A DNA stretch of 64,000 bases from Allobosea sp. (GTDB lineage: Bacteria; Pseudomonadota; Alphaproteobacteria; Rhizobiales; Beijerinckiaceae), in contig JAAEQB010000108.1 of assembly GCA_024231975.1 (NCBI GenBank), positions 235,454 through 299,453 of the forward strand, read 5' to 3'. The position numbers and the translations under genes were made by a program. Below are positions 51,788 to 60,724 of this stretch, piece after piece (positions within the stretch are counted from its first letter, which is position 1; each line of letters begins with the position of its first letter). Below the pieces are notes generated by a model. That model was not told the origin of the DNA, did no database searches, and worked only from the letters and a program-made list of their open reading frames with translations.

Positions 51788-52789
51788 ATGAAGGTCATCG
51801 AAATCGAGCGGCCGGGTGGTCCGGAGGTGTTGCGGCTCGCCGAGCGGCCCAAGCCGGAGCTCGGCGCGGGCGAGGTGCTGGTCAGGGTGCTGGCGGCCGG
51901 CATCAACCGGCCGGACGTGACGCAGCGCATCGGCCAGTATCCGCCGCCGCCCGGAGCTTCCGACCTGCCGGGCCTGGACATCGCCGGCATCGTCGAGGCG
52001 GTGGCCGACGACGTGACCTGGCCGCGCCCGAGCGATCCGGTCTGCGCGCTCGTCACCGGCGGCGGCTATGCCGAATACTGCAAGGCGCCGGCACTGCAGT
52101 GCCTGCCCTTGCCGAAGGGCTATAGCTTCGCCGAGGCTGCCGCCCTGCCCGAGGTTCTGTTCACTACCTGGAATAGCATGGTCTGGCTCGGCCGCCTCGC
52201 CGAGGGCGAGTCGGTGATGATCCAGGGCGGCACGAGTGGCGTCGGCCTGGCGGCGATCCAGATCGCCAAGCAACTCTACGGCGCGACCGTCTTCACCACC
52301 TCGGGCAATGCCGAGAAACTCGATGTCTGCCGCAGCTACGGTGCGGATCACGCGGTCAGCTACAAAGGCGAATGGGACAAGGAGATCCTCGACCTGACGG
52401 AGGGCAGGGGCGTCGACCTCATCCTCGACAGCCAGGCGGGAGGCTATACCGACCGCCAACTCAAGATCCTGGCCTTCGACGGCCGGCTGGTGCTGCTCGC
52501 GACGCATCAGTCGCTGGAATCGACGATCAATTGCCGCAACATCGTGCGGCGCCGGCTCACCCTGGCGGGCGCTACCATCCGGCCGCGGCCGCCGGCCTAT
52601 AAGGGCCGCATCGCAGAAGCGTTGCGGGCCAAGGTCTGGCCACTGCTCGAGAGCAAGGCGATGCGCATCCCGATCTATCGCAGCTTCGCCCTCACCGAGG
52701 CGCAGGATGCGCATCGGGTCATGGACGCCAACCAGCAGATCGGCAAGGTCATGCTGCTGGTCGATCCAGCGGCTGCCGATATCCCTTGA
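51788..52789 (+). CDS. Zinc-less quinone oxidoreductase (MDR family)
   Basis: This 333-residue medium-chain reductase of the NADPH:quinone oxidoreductase/enoyl reductase group starts MKVIEIERPGGPEVLRLAE and has AAGINRPDVTQRIGQYPPP and the nucleotide site IQGGTSGVGLAAIQ. The catalytic-zinc Cys/His set of alcohol dehydrogenases is absent. It reduces quinones or activated double bonds with NAD(P)H. Its role in the pathway is not evident. Confidence 0.88.
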   Translation: MKVIEIERPGGPEVLRLAERPKPELGAGEVLVRVLAAGINRPDVTQRIGQYPPPPGASDLPGLDIAGIVEAVADDVTWPRPSDPVCALVTGGGYAEYCKAPALQCLPLPKGYSFAEAAALPEVLFTTWNSMVWLGRLAEGESVMIQGGTSGVGLAAIQIAKQLYGATVFTTSGNAEKLDVCRSYGADHAVSYKGEWDKEILDLTEGRGVDLILDSQAGGYTDRQLKILAFDGRLVLLATHQSLESTINCRNIVRRRLTLAGATIRPRPPAYKGRIAEALRAKVWPLLESKAMRIPIYRSFALTEAQDAHRVMDANQQIGKVMLLVDPAAADIP

Positions 52790-52856
52790 GGGTGAGGCCT
52801 CGCGATGGCGGCGTGTCGGCGGGGCCACAAACGGCACACACGATTGGAAGCACCCG

Positions 52857-53726
52857 ATGGCAATCACCTATGATCTCGTCAAGGACGTCACGGCGGATCT
52901 CTATTCGCGGTCGCTGAAGCAGATTCCCGCGAATTCGAAAGCGGCGCTCAAGCGAGCTCAGACGACCGAGACCAATCCCAGCGCCCGCAAGACGCTGGGC
53001 ATCATGCTCGAAAGCGCCGATGTCGCGGAGCGAACCGGTCGCTTCGTCTGTTCGGATGCCGGCGTCCCCACCTATTCGATCAGGATCGGCACGGCGGCGC
53101 GGATGGAGGGCGACATCAAGCGCGCCATCGTCGACGGCTTCGAGCATCTCGTCGCGACGATCGACCCGCCGATTCTGAAATTCGTTACCAACCCTCTGAC
53201 CAACGAGCGCAGCTACAAGGGCAAGGACATGCCGATCGTGTCCTACGACCTGCTCGATGGCGCCGATTATATCGACATCACCTGCTCGCCCAAGGCCCTC
53301 GGCTCCGGCCGCTGGGCAGCGCTGGAAGTCCTGAGTTATCCAACACTGGAGCAGATCGAAAAATACATCATGGACTGCGTGCTGAAGGCCGGTGGCCAGC
53401 ATTGCCCGCCCGTCGTCATTGGCGTCGGCATCGGCGGCAGCTTCGACCACGCCGCCAAGCTCGCCAAGGATGCGAGCCTACGCCCCTTCGGAGAGCGCAA
53501 TCCCGATCCGATCGTCGCCGACATGGAGGAGCGCCTGCTCAAGGCCGTTAACGAGACGGGCTTCGGGCCGATGGGCGTCGGCGGTTCGACGACCGCCTTC
53601 GGCGTCCACATCGAATACTCCTCCGGCCACGGCTTCACGCCGGTCGCGGTCAGCTTCAATTGTTGGATCAACAGGCGCACGCGCGCCCGGATCTACAATT
53701 CCGGCGTCGTCGAGTACGTGGAATGA
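52857..53726 (+). CDS. Class I fumarase/L(+)-tartrate dehydratase alpha subunit
   Basis: This 289-residue [4Fe-4S] hydro-lyase alpha subunit (TtdA/FumA N-terminal type) has Cys-containing blocks VCSDAGVPTY and DITCSPKALGSG plus GGSFDHAAKLAKDA. The conserved third Cys appears in the C-terminal segment SFNCWINRR. It dehydrates a hydroxy-dicarboxylate such as malate, tartrate or a methylated analogue. It overlaps the beta subunit by 4 nt. Confidence 0.88.
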   Translation: MAITYDLVKDVTADLYSRSLKQIPANSKAALKRAQTTETNPSARKTLGIMLESADVAERTGRFVCSDAGVPTYSIRIGTAARMEGDIKRAIVDGFEHLVATIDPPILKFVTNPLTNERSYKGKDMPIVSYDLLDGADYIDITCSPKALGSGRWAALEVLSYPTLEQIEKYIMDCVLKAGGQHCPPVVIGVGIGGSFDHAAKLAKDASLRPFGERNPDPIVADMEERLLKAVNETGFGPMGVGGSTTAFGVHIEYSSGHGFTPVAVSFNCWINRRTRARIYNSGVVEYVE

Positions 53727-54349
53727 CGGACACATCAGACAGCGAATTCCGACGCCTGAAGCTGCCGCTGACGCCCGAGGTCGCGCGCAGCCTGAAGGTC
53801 GGCGATCTCGTCCTGCTCGATGGCGAGCTCGTCATCACCGTCGGTCTGCCGACGCATAAGCGCATGGTCCAGTATCTCGACGCAGGCAAACCTCTGCCGT
53901 TCGATTTGCGGGGGGAATCCTTCGTTCATCTCAGCCTGTGCTGCCGGGAGGACGGCGACAAGCTCGAACCGCTCTACATCAACCCGACGACCTCGACGCG
54001 CTTCAACGCGCTGATGCCGGGTCTCATCCGACGCCTCGGCCTGACGCTTGTCGGCGGCAAGGGTGGCCTCTCGCTAGAATGCGTCGAGGCGATGCGCGAG
54101 GTCGGCTGCGTCTATTTCTCGGTGATCGGCGGAGCCTCCGCGCTGATGTCGATGGGCCTGGAAGAAGTCGTCGAGACGGCCTGGGACGACATGATCATGC
54201 AGTTCCGGCTCACGCGCGTCAGGCTCTCGGGCTTTGGCCCGGTCACGATCGCGATCGATGCCCACGGCAACAGCGTCTACGAGCAGCTCAACACATCGGC
54301 GGCCGAACGCATGCCGGCCATCCTCGAGGCCAATCGGCGGCGCGACTGA
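53723..54349 (+). CDS. Class I fumarase/L(+)-tartrate dehydratase beta subunit
   Basis: This 208-residue beta subunit of the same hydro-lyase contains LKVGDLVLLDGELVITVGLPTHKR near the start and GKGGLSLECVEAMREVGCVYFSVIGG, the swivelling domain of the family. ATGA overlap with the alpha gene ensures equal translation. The substrate of the alpha-beta pair cannot be fixed by eye. Confidence 0.88.
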   Translation: MTDTSDSEFRRLKLPLTPEVARSLKVGDLVLLDGELVITVGLPTHKRMVQYLDAGKPLPFDLRGESFVHLSLCCREDGDKLEPLYINPTTSTRFNALMPGLIRRLGLTLVGGKGGLSLECVEAMREVGCVYFSVIGGASALMSMGLEEVVETAWDDMIMQFRLTRVRLSGFGPVTIAIDAHGNSVYEQLNTSAAERMPAILEANRRRD

Positions 54350-54440
54350 GAACGGCGAATATGCTCGGCCCGCCGGAAAATCGGTTGGGTCGACCTTGGG
54401 GACCGGATCGGGTCGGGCAACCGCCATCGGGAGATTTTGC

Positions 54441-55388
54441 GTGATCATCTATGTCGACTGCTCGCCGTTCATGCAGGAACTGCTTGCCGAATGCGAAGTG
54501 CCGGCAGGGTTCCGGGCGCATCTCGGGAAACCGAACGCCCAGGAGCTCGTCGAGCTTCTTGCAGACGCGACCGTGGCGCTCGACAGCAATACCCGCTTCG
54601 AGGCGGAGGTCTTCGCGCGCTGCCCGAAACTGCGCAGCATCGTCTTCCTCGGGTCCGGCGCGAAGAACTACATCGATCTGGACACCGCCGCCGCTGCCGG
54701 TGTCACCGTGCATACGATCAAGGGCTACGGCGACAGGTCGATCGCCGAGCACAGCTTCGGTCTTGCGCTGGCAGCCGCCCGTCAGCTCGCGACGATGGAC
54801 CGCAGCCTCCGGGCTGGTCATTGGGAGCCTCTGGACGGCGTCGAACTTAAAGACGCGTGCTTCGGCGTCGTCGGTGCGGGAGGAGTTGGCCGCGAAGCGG
54901 CGCGGATCGCCAGGGATTTCGGCATGAAGGTCCTGATCTGGAACCGCTCGCCGCTGCCGGACGATCTTGCGCCATACGCCGCGGAGCTCGACAGCTTGCT
55001 GGCCCGATCGGACGTCGTCTCGCTTCACCTCGCGGACGTTCCGGAGACCCGCGGATTTGCCGGGCAGGACTTCTTCGCCGCGGTGAAGAAAGGCGCTCTG
55101 TTCGTCAACACCGCAAGGGGAGCGCTTGTCGATGACGAGGCTCTGATCGGTGCGCTCGCGAGCGGACAGGTCGCTCATGCCGCGTTGGATGTCTTCACGA
55201 CGGAACCACTTCCTGCGACCAGTCCCTATTTGCAGCTCGCAAATGTCACGCTGAGCGCGCATGCCGCATTCAAGACTAGGCGCGCTTCCTCTCGCCTTCT
55301 CCAGCGCGGGATGTCGCTCGCCATCGAAGAGCTGCGCAGAGTCGGAAAAGGGGTGCCTGCTGGGGGCACCACAGCTTCGGTTGGCTGA
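54441..55388 (+). CDS. D-2-hydroxyacid dehydrogenase
   Basis: This 315-residue NAD-dependent enzyme of the D-isomer-specific 2-hydroxyacid dehydrogenase family has the Rossmann site GVVGAGGVGREAARI, the catalytic Arg in NTARGALV, Glu in FTTEPLP and His in LSAHAAF. GTG 54441 with GGGAG upstream gives the N-terminus MIIYVDCSPFM. It lies 91 nt after the hydro-lyase pair and may reduce or oxidise the keto/hydroxy acid linked to that enzyme. Confidence 0.88.
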   Translation: MIIYVDCSPFMQELLAECEVPAGFRAHLGKPNAQELVELLADATVALDSNTRFEAEVFARCPKLRSIVFLGSGAKNYIDLDTAAAAGVTVHTIKGYGDRSIAEHSFGLALAAARQLATMDRSLRAGHWEPLDGVELKDACFGVVGAGGVGREAARIARDFGMKVLIWNRSPLPDDLAPYAAELDSLLARSDVVSLHLADVPETRGFAGQDFFAAVKKGALFVNTARGALVDDEALIGALASGQVAHAALDVFTTEPLPATSPYLQLANVTLSAHAAFKTRRASSRLLQRGMSLAIEELRRVGKGVPAGGTTASVG

Positions 55389-56019
55389 ACCTGGCAGTTT
55401 GGCCTATTCGATAAGCAGCCAGAGACATCTCGGGAGCCTGAAGACCCGGCTTCCTTGAGCCGGGTCCGGCGCAGGCATACTTGCGCCTCTTCAGCGAGTC
55501 TGAAAGCGATGCGCGGCAATGATCGGTTTTAGGCAAAGCGCCGACGTTTCGGTTGTCGGGCGTGAGATCGCGCCTGCGGGTCTCGGCGAATGTCAGCAAC
55601 CTACCCAAGCAGTTCGTTTGAGCGCCAAATGCATCAGGCCGAGGTGCGCCAACTCCGGACAGTGGGGTGTTGCCCTGAACCGGACATTCCCGTGACGCCA
55701 GGGACCCCTTATGTCGCCCGCGCTGGCGCCTTGACCACGCGGAAGTGGGCAAGTTGCACCGGGGCGAGACGGACGATCATGTCTCTAGCCATGTCGCTAA
55801 CATAGTTAGGCCGCAACCGTCAGTTTCTGAACGCGAAGCAGGCAAATCCTCGGAAATGCGTAGAGATGTTCCTCGAAGCATTCACCGCTAAGAGCCGATT
55901 GCCCGGTGAGGCGGGGGAACGACGTCCAATTTTTCGCCATCGTGCGCGAGGCGATGCAGGTGTTTACCTCCTGTTGTTAGCGGTCGTTCAGGTGCAAAGT
56001 CGCGAATTGGCTCGCCAGC
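55389..56019. other. 631-bp intergenic region
   Basis: Convergent genes flank it. Apart from the hairpin at 55443-55466 I recognised no gene, RNA or repeat. Short open frames on both strands have no recognisable motifs and their codon use is unlike the neighbours, so I regard the stretch as non-coding or decayed. Confidence 0.5.
55443..55466. terminator. Hairpin terminator candidate
   Basis: Nine-bp perfect arms GACCCGGCT (55443-55451) and AGCCGGGTC (55458-55466) with a 6-nt loop lie 54 nt after the dehydrogenase stop. No T run follows. Confidence 0.55.
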
Positions 56020-57027
56020 CTAGCCCAGCCGCGCCGTCGAGCGCCGCACCACCAGCTCCACTGGCAGCATAGTCGTCTCGGCAAAACGCCCGGCGACAAG
56101 CGCCATCAGCGTCTCCGCCGCCAATGTCCCGATTCGGCCGATCGGCAGATGGACAGTGGTCAGCGAAGGCGAGACATGGGCCGACATGTCGAGGCCGTCG
56201 ATCCCGACGACGGAGAGGCCGGAAGGGACCGATATCCCACGCGCATGCGCCTCCTCCATGCAGCCGATGGCGAGGAGATCGATGCCGCCGATCAACGCCG
56301 TGGGCGGGTCATCGAGCTCGAGCAGCCTAGCGCAGCCGACGCGCCCACCGGCGAGCGTGACCGCCTGTTCGGAATGGAGTTGATCAGGAAGGCCGAGGCC
56401 GGCTTCGGCCAGGGCCGCTCGCACCCCGGCCAGTCTCGCCCGCTGGCGGTCGTTGAAGCGCAGCTGGCCAGTGACCATGCCGATCCGGCGATGGCCAAGG
56501 TCGATCAGATGCCGGGCTGCCAGGCGCCCGGCGAGTACGTTGTCGATCGTCACCGCGGTGAAATTGCCGTCGCCGCACCAGGTCAGGACGATCGGGACCC
56601 GAGCCTCCTTCAGCATGGCGACGGTGTCGGGCGAACGCTCGGCACCGACCAGCATCAGACCATCGACACCGCGTCCAAGCAGTGAGCGCACGGCCTGGGT
56701 TTCGGCTGCTGCATGTCCCTCATGCGAAGCGACGAGGAGCAGGAAACCCTCCTGCGCCAGCGTCGACTGCATCGCTTGCAGTGCCCGGGCGAAGATGGCG
56801 CTGTCGAGCGTCGGCACGATCGCGCCGATCGTCATTGAACGCCCCGAGGCCAGGGCACGCGCCGCGCCATCCGGCAGATAACCGAGCCGCAGCGCGCTGG
56901 CCCGGACTTTGGCGAGCGTCTTCTCCGACAGCAGATGCGGCTGGGCGATCGCACGCGACACCGTCGCGGGGGACACCCCGGCATCGCGCGCCACATCGCT
57001 CAGCTTGATGCGACCACCCTGTCTCAT
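56020..57027 (-). CDS. LacI-family transcriptional regulator
   Basis: This 335-residue repressor has the N-terminal helix-turn-helix KLSDVARDAGVSPATVSRAI followed by a periplasmic-binding-fold sensor (GAIVPTLDSAIFARAL, RHLIDLGHRRIGMVTG). ATG 57027 has AGGA 7 nt upstream. It is divergent from the importer operon, whose promoter region holds a perfect LacI-type palindrome, so it very probably represses that operon and perhaps itself. The effector should be the imported compound or a derivative. Confidence 0.92.
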   Translation of the reverse strand: MRQGGRIKLSDVARDAGVSPATVSRAIAQPHLLSEKTLAKVRASALRLGYLPDGAARALASGRSMTIGAIVPTLDSAIFARALQAMQSTLAQEGFLLLVASHEGHAAAETQAVRSLLGRGVDGLMLVGAERSPDTVAMLKEARVPIVLTWCGDGNFTAVTIDNVLAGRLAARHLIDLGHRRIGMVTGQLRFNDRQRARLAGVRAALAEAGLGLPDQLHSEQAVTLAGGRVGCARLLELDDPPTALIGGIDLLAIGCMEEAHARGISVPSGLSVVGIDGLDMSAHVSPSLTTVHLPIGRIGTLAAETLMALVAGRFAETTMLPVELVVRRSTARLG

Positions 57028-57147
57028 GCAGTGTCCTGAAAATTCTTTCATAAGCGATACCGCTGCTACCACCCGATCACAAACGAAAAGTGCTGGAATT
57101 CCGGCAGAATAGCGCTTGACACACAGGCTCGCGTTTGAAAGCCTTTA

Positions 57148-57161
57148 TGAAAGCGCTTTCA
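57148..57161. promoter_or_regulatory. LacI-family operator
   Basis: Perfect palindrome TGAAAGCGCTTTCA with the central CG typical of LacI operators, 23 nt upstream of the first permease start. A degenerate second copy (TGAAAGCCTTTA, 57136-57147) abuts it. TTGACA at 57116-57121 is a likely -35 element, so binding would block transcription. Confidence 0.85.
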
Positions 57162-57184
57162 ATAAGTGCGCAACGGGAAACGCC

Positions 57185-57961
57185 ATGATTGGACGAAGGG
57201 GATTGGCCGGCTTGGCCTCCGTGGCCGCGGCGCTGCTGCTCTGGTTCGTAGCGACGACGCTGACCGGGCTGGTCTCGCCGGGCCGCTTCCCGTCGCCGGC
57301 GGAGTTCTGGCAATCGCTGATCCAGATCGCGACGCGCGGCTATGCCGGCGCGCCGCTGCTCGCCCATGCCGTCCAGAGCCTGAAGCTGGTGGTGTTTGGC
57401 TTTGCTGTGGCGGTCGCGACCGGCGTGCCGCTCGGCCTCTGGATGGGCTGGAGCCGGCGGGCCGAAGCTGCCATCAATCCCGTCTTCCTGCTGATCCGTC
57501 CGATCCCGCCCTTGGCCTGGATCCCGCTCGCCATCCTCTGGCTCGGCCTCGGCGATGCCGCCAAGATCATGGTGATCTGGTTTGCCGCCTTCGTGCCCTC
57601 GGTGATCAACGCCTTCGCCGGCGTACGGGCGATCGACCGCCCGATGATCGAGGCCGCGCGCATGCTCGGCACGCCGCGCTGGCGATTGGTTCGGGAAGTC
57701 ATCGCGCCGGCCGCTTCGCCGATGATCTTCACCGGCCTGCGCCTGTCGCTGCAAGCCTCCTGGACGACACTGGTCGCGGCCGAGCTGGTCGGCGCCCTGC
57801 TCGGCATCGGCTTCGTGCTGAACGTCGCCCAGCAGGACATCTACCCTGGCATGATCCTCGTCGGCATGGTCACGGTCGGCCTGCTCGGCTGGGCCACGAC
57901 GTGGCTGCTTGCCATGGCCGAGCAGCGCGCTCTGGCCTGGAACATGGCGGCGCGGGACTGA
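57185..57961 (+). CDS. ABC permease 1 (TauC/SsuC type)
   Basis: This 258-residue permease of the nitrate/sulfonate/taurine family has about six membrane helices and an EAA loop, IEAARMLGTPRWRLVREVIAPA. It starts at ATG 57185, the first ATG after the operator. It is paired with a second, different permease, whereas TauABC/SsuABC have only one, so a heterodimer is likely. Confidence 0.92.
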   Translation: MIGRRGLAGLASVAAALLLWFVATTLTGLVSPGRFPSPAEFWQSLIQIATRGYAGAPLLAHAVQSLKLVVFGFAVAVATGVPLGLWMGWSRRAEAAINPVFLLIRPIPPLAWIPLAILWLGLGDAAKIMVIWFAAFVPSVINAFAGVRAIDRPMIEAARMLGTPRWRLVREVIAPAASPMIFTGLRLSLQASWTTLVAAELVGALLGIGFVLNVAQQDIYPGMILVGMVTVGLLGWATTWLLAMAEQRALAWNMAARD

Positions 57962-57966
57962 AGCCG

Positions 57967-58755
57967 ATGCGCGACACGCCTCTCTCCCTTGCAGAACGGA
58001 TCGGCTGGGGCGCCCTCGGCCTGGCGCTGCTGCTCGGCACCTGGACGCTGCTCACAGCCTCCGGCCTCGTGCCACGCCCGTTCCTGCCGACGCCGGGCGA
58101 CGTGCTCGGCCGCATGATCGAACTGATGAGCGCACCTTTTGCCGGTGCGACATTGCCGCAGCATCTCGCCTCGAGCTTCGAGCGCTACGCCTATGGTGTG
58201 CTGCTCGCGGCACTGATCGGCGTGCCGCTCGGCCTGCTGATGGGCTGGTTCCGCTGGCTCGACGACATCGTCACTCCGCTGTTCGACGGCCTGCGTTTCA
58301 TCGCGCCGATCGCCTGGGTCCCGTTCGCGGCGCTGTGGTTCGGCACCGGCATGGGCGGGCCGGTGCTGATCATCTTCGCCGGCGCCTTCCCGCCTTGCCT
58401 GATCAACGCCTATCGCGGCGCGCGCTTCGTCGAGCCCCGGTTGATCGAGGCGGCGCGCATGCTCGGCACCCGCAATCTGCGCACGATCCTGGAGATCCTG
58501 CTGCCGGCAGCCACGCCATCGATCGTCGCCGGCCTGCGTGTCGCCGCCGGCCTGGGCTGGCAGTCGCTGGTCGGCGCGGAGCTGATCGTCGCCGCGGCCG
58601 GCGTCGGCTTCATGATGGTGCAGGCGCAGGCGAACGTGGCGACCCCGACGGTGATGGCCGGCATGGTCGCCATCGGCATCGTCGGCATGTTGATCGATGT
58701 CGCCCTGCGTCAGGGCGAGGCATGGCTCCGCCGCCGGCGTGGCCTGGAGGCTTGA
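57967..58755 (+). CDS. ABC permease 2 (TauC/SsuC type)
   Basis: This 262-residue paralogue of the preceding permease has the EAA loop IEAARMLGTRNLRTILEILLPA. The start lies 5 nt after the previous stop. Together they form the channel for the NMT1-type binding protein at 59616. Confidence 0.92.
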   Translation: MRDTPLSLAERIGWGALGLALLLGTWTLLTASGLVPRPFLPTPGDVLGRMIELMSAPFAGATLPQHLASSFERYAYGVLLAALIGVPLGLLMGWFRWLDDIVTPLFDGLRFIAPIAWVPFAALWFGTGMGGPVLIIFAGAFPPCLINAYRGARFVEPRLIEAARMLGTRNLRTILEILLPAATPSIVAGLRVAAGLGWQSLVGAELIVAAAGVGFMMVQAQANVATPTVMAGMVAIGIVGMLIDVALRQGEAWLRRRRGLEA

Positions 58756-58761
58756 GGCAAG

Positions 58762-59559
58762 ATGGGTTCGATCCGCTTCGACAAGGTCGACAAGGTCTTT
58801 GGTCCGCAGACCGGCGGCGTGAAGGCGCTGGATTCGATCGATCTGGAGATCGCCGAGAAGGAGTTCGTGGCGATCGTCGGTCCCTCAGGCTGCGGCAAGA
58901 CCACCTGCCTGCGCATGGTCGCCGGCTTCGAGGCGCCGAGCGCCGGCGTGGTCAGCGTCAATGGCAAGCCGGTGACCGCACCGGGGCCGGACCGGGCCGT
59001 TGTCTTCCAGCAATTTGCGCTGTTTCCGTGGAAGACCGTGCGCGAGAACATCGATCTCGGTCTGCGCAACAAGGGGCTGCCGAAACCTGAGCGTGACGAG
59101 CGCATCGCCGGAGCGCTCAGGCTGATGAACCTCGAAAGCCACGCCGATGCCTTCCCACACCAGCTCTCGGGCGGGATGCAGCAGCGCGTCGCCATTGCCC
59201 GCGCCTATGTGCTCGATCCCGAGGTCCTGCTGATGGACGAGCCCTTCGGCGCACTCGACGCGCAGACGCGCGTCGTCATGCAGGAGGAACTGGTGCGCCT
59301 CGCACGGGTCAATCCGCGCACAGTGCTGTTCATTACCCACGCCGTCGAGGAAGCGGTCTATCTCGCCGACAGGGTGGCCGTCATGACCCGCAGGCCTGGC
59401 CGCATCAAGGAGATCCTCGATATCCGCTCGGTGCGCGAGGCGGAGAACTGGGATCGCCACCAGAAGATCGAGGACGTGATGGATCTCGAATCCTTCGTCC
59501 ACTTGCGCACCCAGATCTGGAAGTCGCTGCGCGAGGAAAAGGGGCCGCTCGGCGTTTGA
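58762..59559 (+). CDS. ABC ATP-binding protein (TauB/SsuB type)
   Basis: This 265-residue ATPase has Walker A GPSGCGKTT, the signature LSGGMQQR (typical of the TauB/SsuB/NrtD branch), Walker B VLLMDEPFGALD and switch His FITHAVEEAVYLADRV. It is 6 nt after the second permease. It powers uptake by the two permeases. Confidence 0.93.
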   Translation: MGSIRFDKVDKVFGPQTGGVKALDSIDLEIAEKEFVAIVGPSGCGKTTCLRMVAGFEAPSAGVVSVNGKPVTAPGPDRAVVFQQFALFPWKTVRENIDLGLRNKGLPKPERDERIAGALRLMNLESHADAFPHQLSGGMQQRVAIARAYVLDPEVLLMDEPFGALDAQTRVVMQEELVRLARVNPRTVLFITHAVEEAVYLADRVAVMTRRPGRIKEILDIRSVREAENWDRHQKIEDVMDLESFVHLRTQIWKSLREEKGPLGV

Positions 59560-59615
59560 TCTCGCAGGCCAACACGGCACGGTCGAAGGCCGGCCGAACA
59601 AAAGGGAGAGGAACC

Positions 59616-60665
59616 ATGAAACGGATCATCGCGGGAGTCGGCCTGGCGCTCACATTGGGCCTCGCTGCCCCTGCCGGCGCGCAGGCGCAGACCAAGATCG
59701 GCGTCAGCTACCAGCCGTCGCTCTACTGGGCGTTGCCCTGGCACTATGCCACGGTCAAGGGCTGGTGGAAGGAGGTCGGCCTTGCGCCCGAGTTCTCGAC
59801 CTTTCCGGCTGGCGCGCCGCAGATCGCCGCCTCTGCGGCGAAGTCCTGGGATGTCGGCGGCACCGGGTCGGTGCCGGCCGTGCTCGGCGCGGTGCGGTTC
59901 AACATCCTGACCATAGGCATCACCAATGACGAGTCGAAGGCGAACGCGATGATGGTGCGCGGCGACAAGTTCGACGCGATCAAGGCCGATCCCAAGAGCC
60001 TGAAGGGTCAGCGCCTGCTTCTGACCACCAATTCGACCGCCGATTTCGCCGCTCGCAAATGCCTGGCGAAGTTCGGCCTCGCCTCGAATGACATGCAGTT
60101 CGTCAATCTCGGCCAGGCCCAGATCGTCACGGCGATCACCTCCAACAATGGCGATGTCGCCGGCGTCTGGGCTCCGAACACCTATACGCTCGAGGACCGC
60201 GCCAATGCGAAATATCTCTGCTCCGGCGCCGATGCCGGCGCGATCGTCCCCGGCGCGCTGATCGTCCGGGCCGATTTCGCCAAGGAACGCCCGGAGGACG
60301 TCGCCAAATTCCTCGCCGTCTATCTGCGCGGCTGGTCCTGGGCCAAGGCGAACATGGTCGAGGCGCAAAAACTCGCGCTCGACTTCTACAAGCAGGGTGG
60401 GCTCGAGGCGACAGCGAAGGCGATGGAGCAGGAGTTCGCCCTGCGCCCGACCTTCGGCCTCGATGAGCAGCTGAAGCTGATGGCACGCGGCAGCGGCGCC
60501 TCGACCGTCGACGGCTGGTTCTCGGAGATCGGCAAGTTCATGACCGAGGTCGGAACCATCCCGACCAGCCCCGAGGCGAAATCCTACCTGACCGACGACT
60601 TCCTCAAGCGGGTCGCCGCCGATCCGAAGCTCAAGGCCTTCGCCACCGAATTCGACAAGAAGTGA
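59616..60665 (+). CDS. ABC substrate-binding protein (NMT1/TauA-like)
   Basis: This 349-residue periplasmic protein has a signal peptide (MKRIIAGVGLALTLGLAAPA, cleavage near AQAQ). Mature blocks SYQPSLYWALPWHYATVKGWW and LTTNSTADFAARKCLAKFGL follow the NMT1/TauA pattern. ATG 59616 follows GGAGAGGAA. Family ligands include sulfonates, nitrate, pyrimidines and phthalate-type acids; the downstream enzymes favour a small polyol sulfonate (inference). Confidence 0.9.
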   Translation: MKRIIAGVGLALTLGLAAPAGAQAQTKIGVSYQPSLYWALPWHYATVKGWWKEVGLAPEFSTFPAGAPQIAASAAKSWDVGGTGSVPAVLGAVRFNILTIGITNDESKANAMMVRGDKFDAIKADPKSLKGQRLLLTTNSTADFAARKCLAKFGLASNDMQFVNLGQAQIVTAITSNNGDVAGVWAPNTYTLEDRANAKYLCSGADAGAIVPGALIVRADFAKERPEDVAKFLAVYLRGWSWAKANMVEAQKLALDFYKQGGLEATAKAMEQEFALRPTFGLDEQLKLMARGSGASTVDGWFSEIGKFMTEVGTIPTSPEAKSYLTDDFLKRVAADPKLKAFATEFDKK

Positions 60666-60724
60666 CATCGCCGCGGGTGGCCGCGAGGCCGCCCGCCCAC
60701 CCGCACGCGTCCCGGATCCCAGCC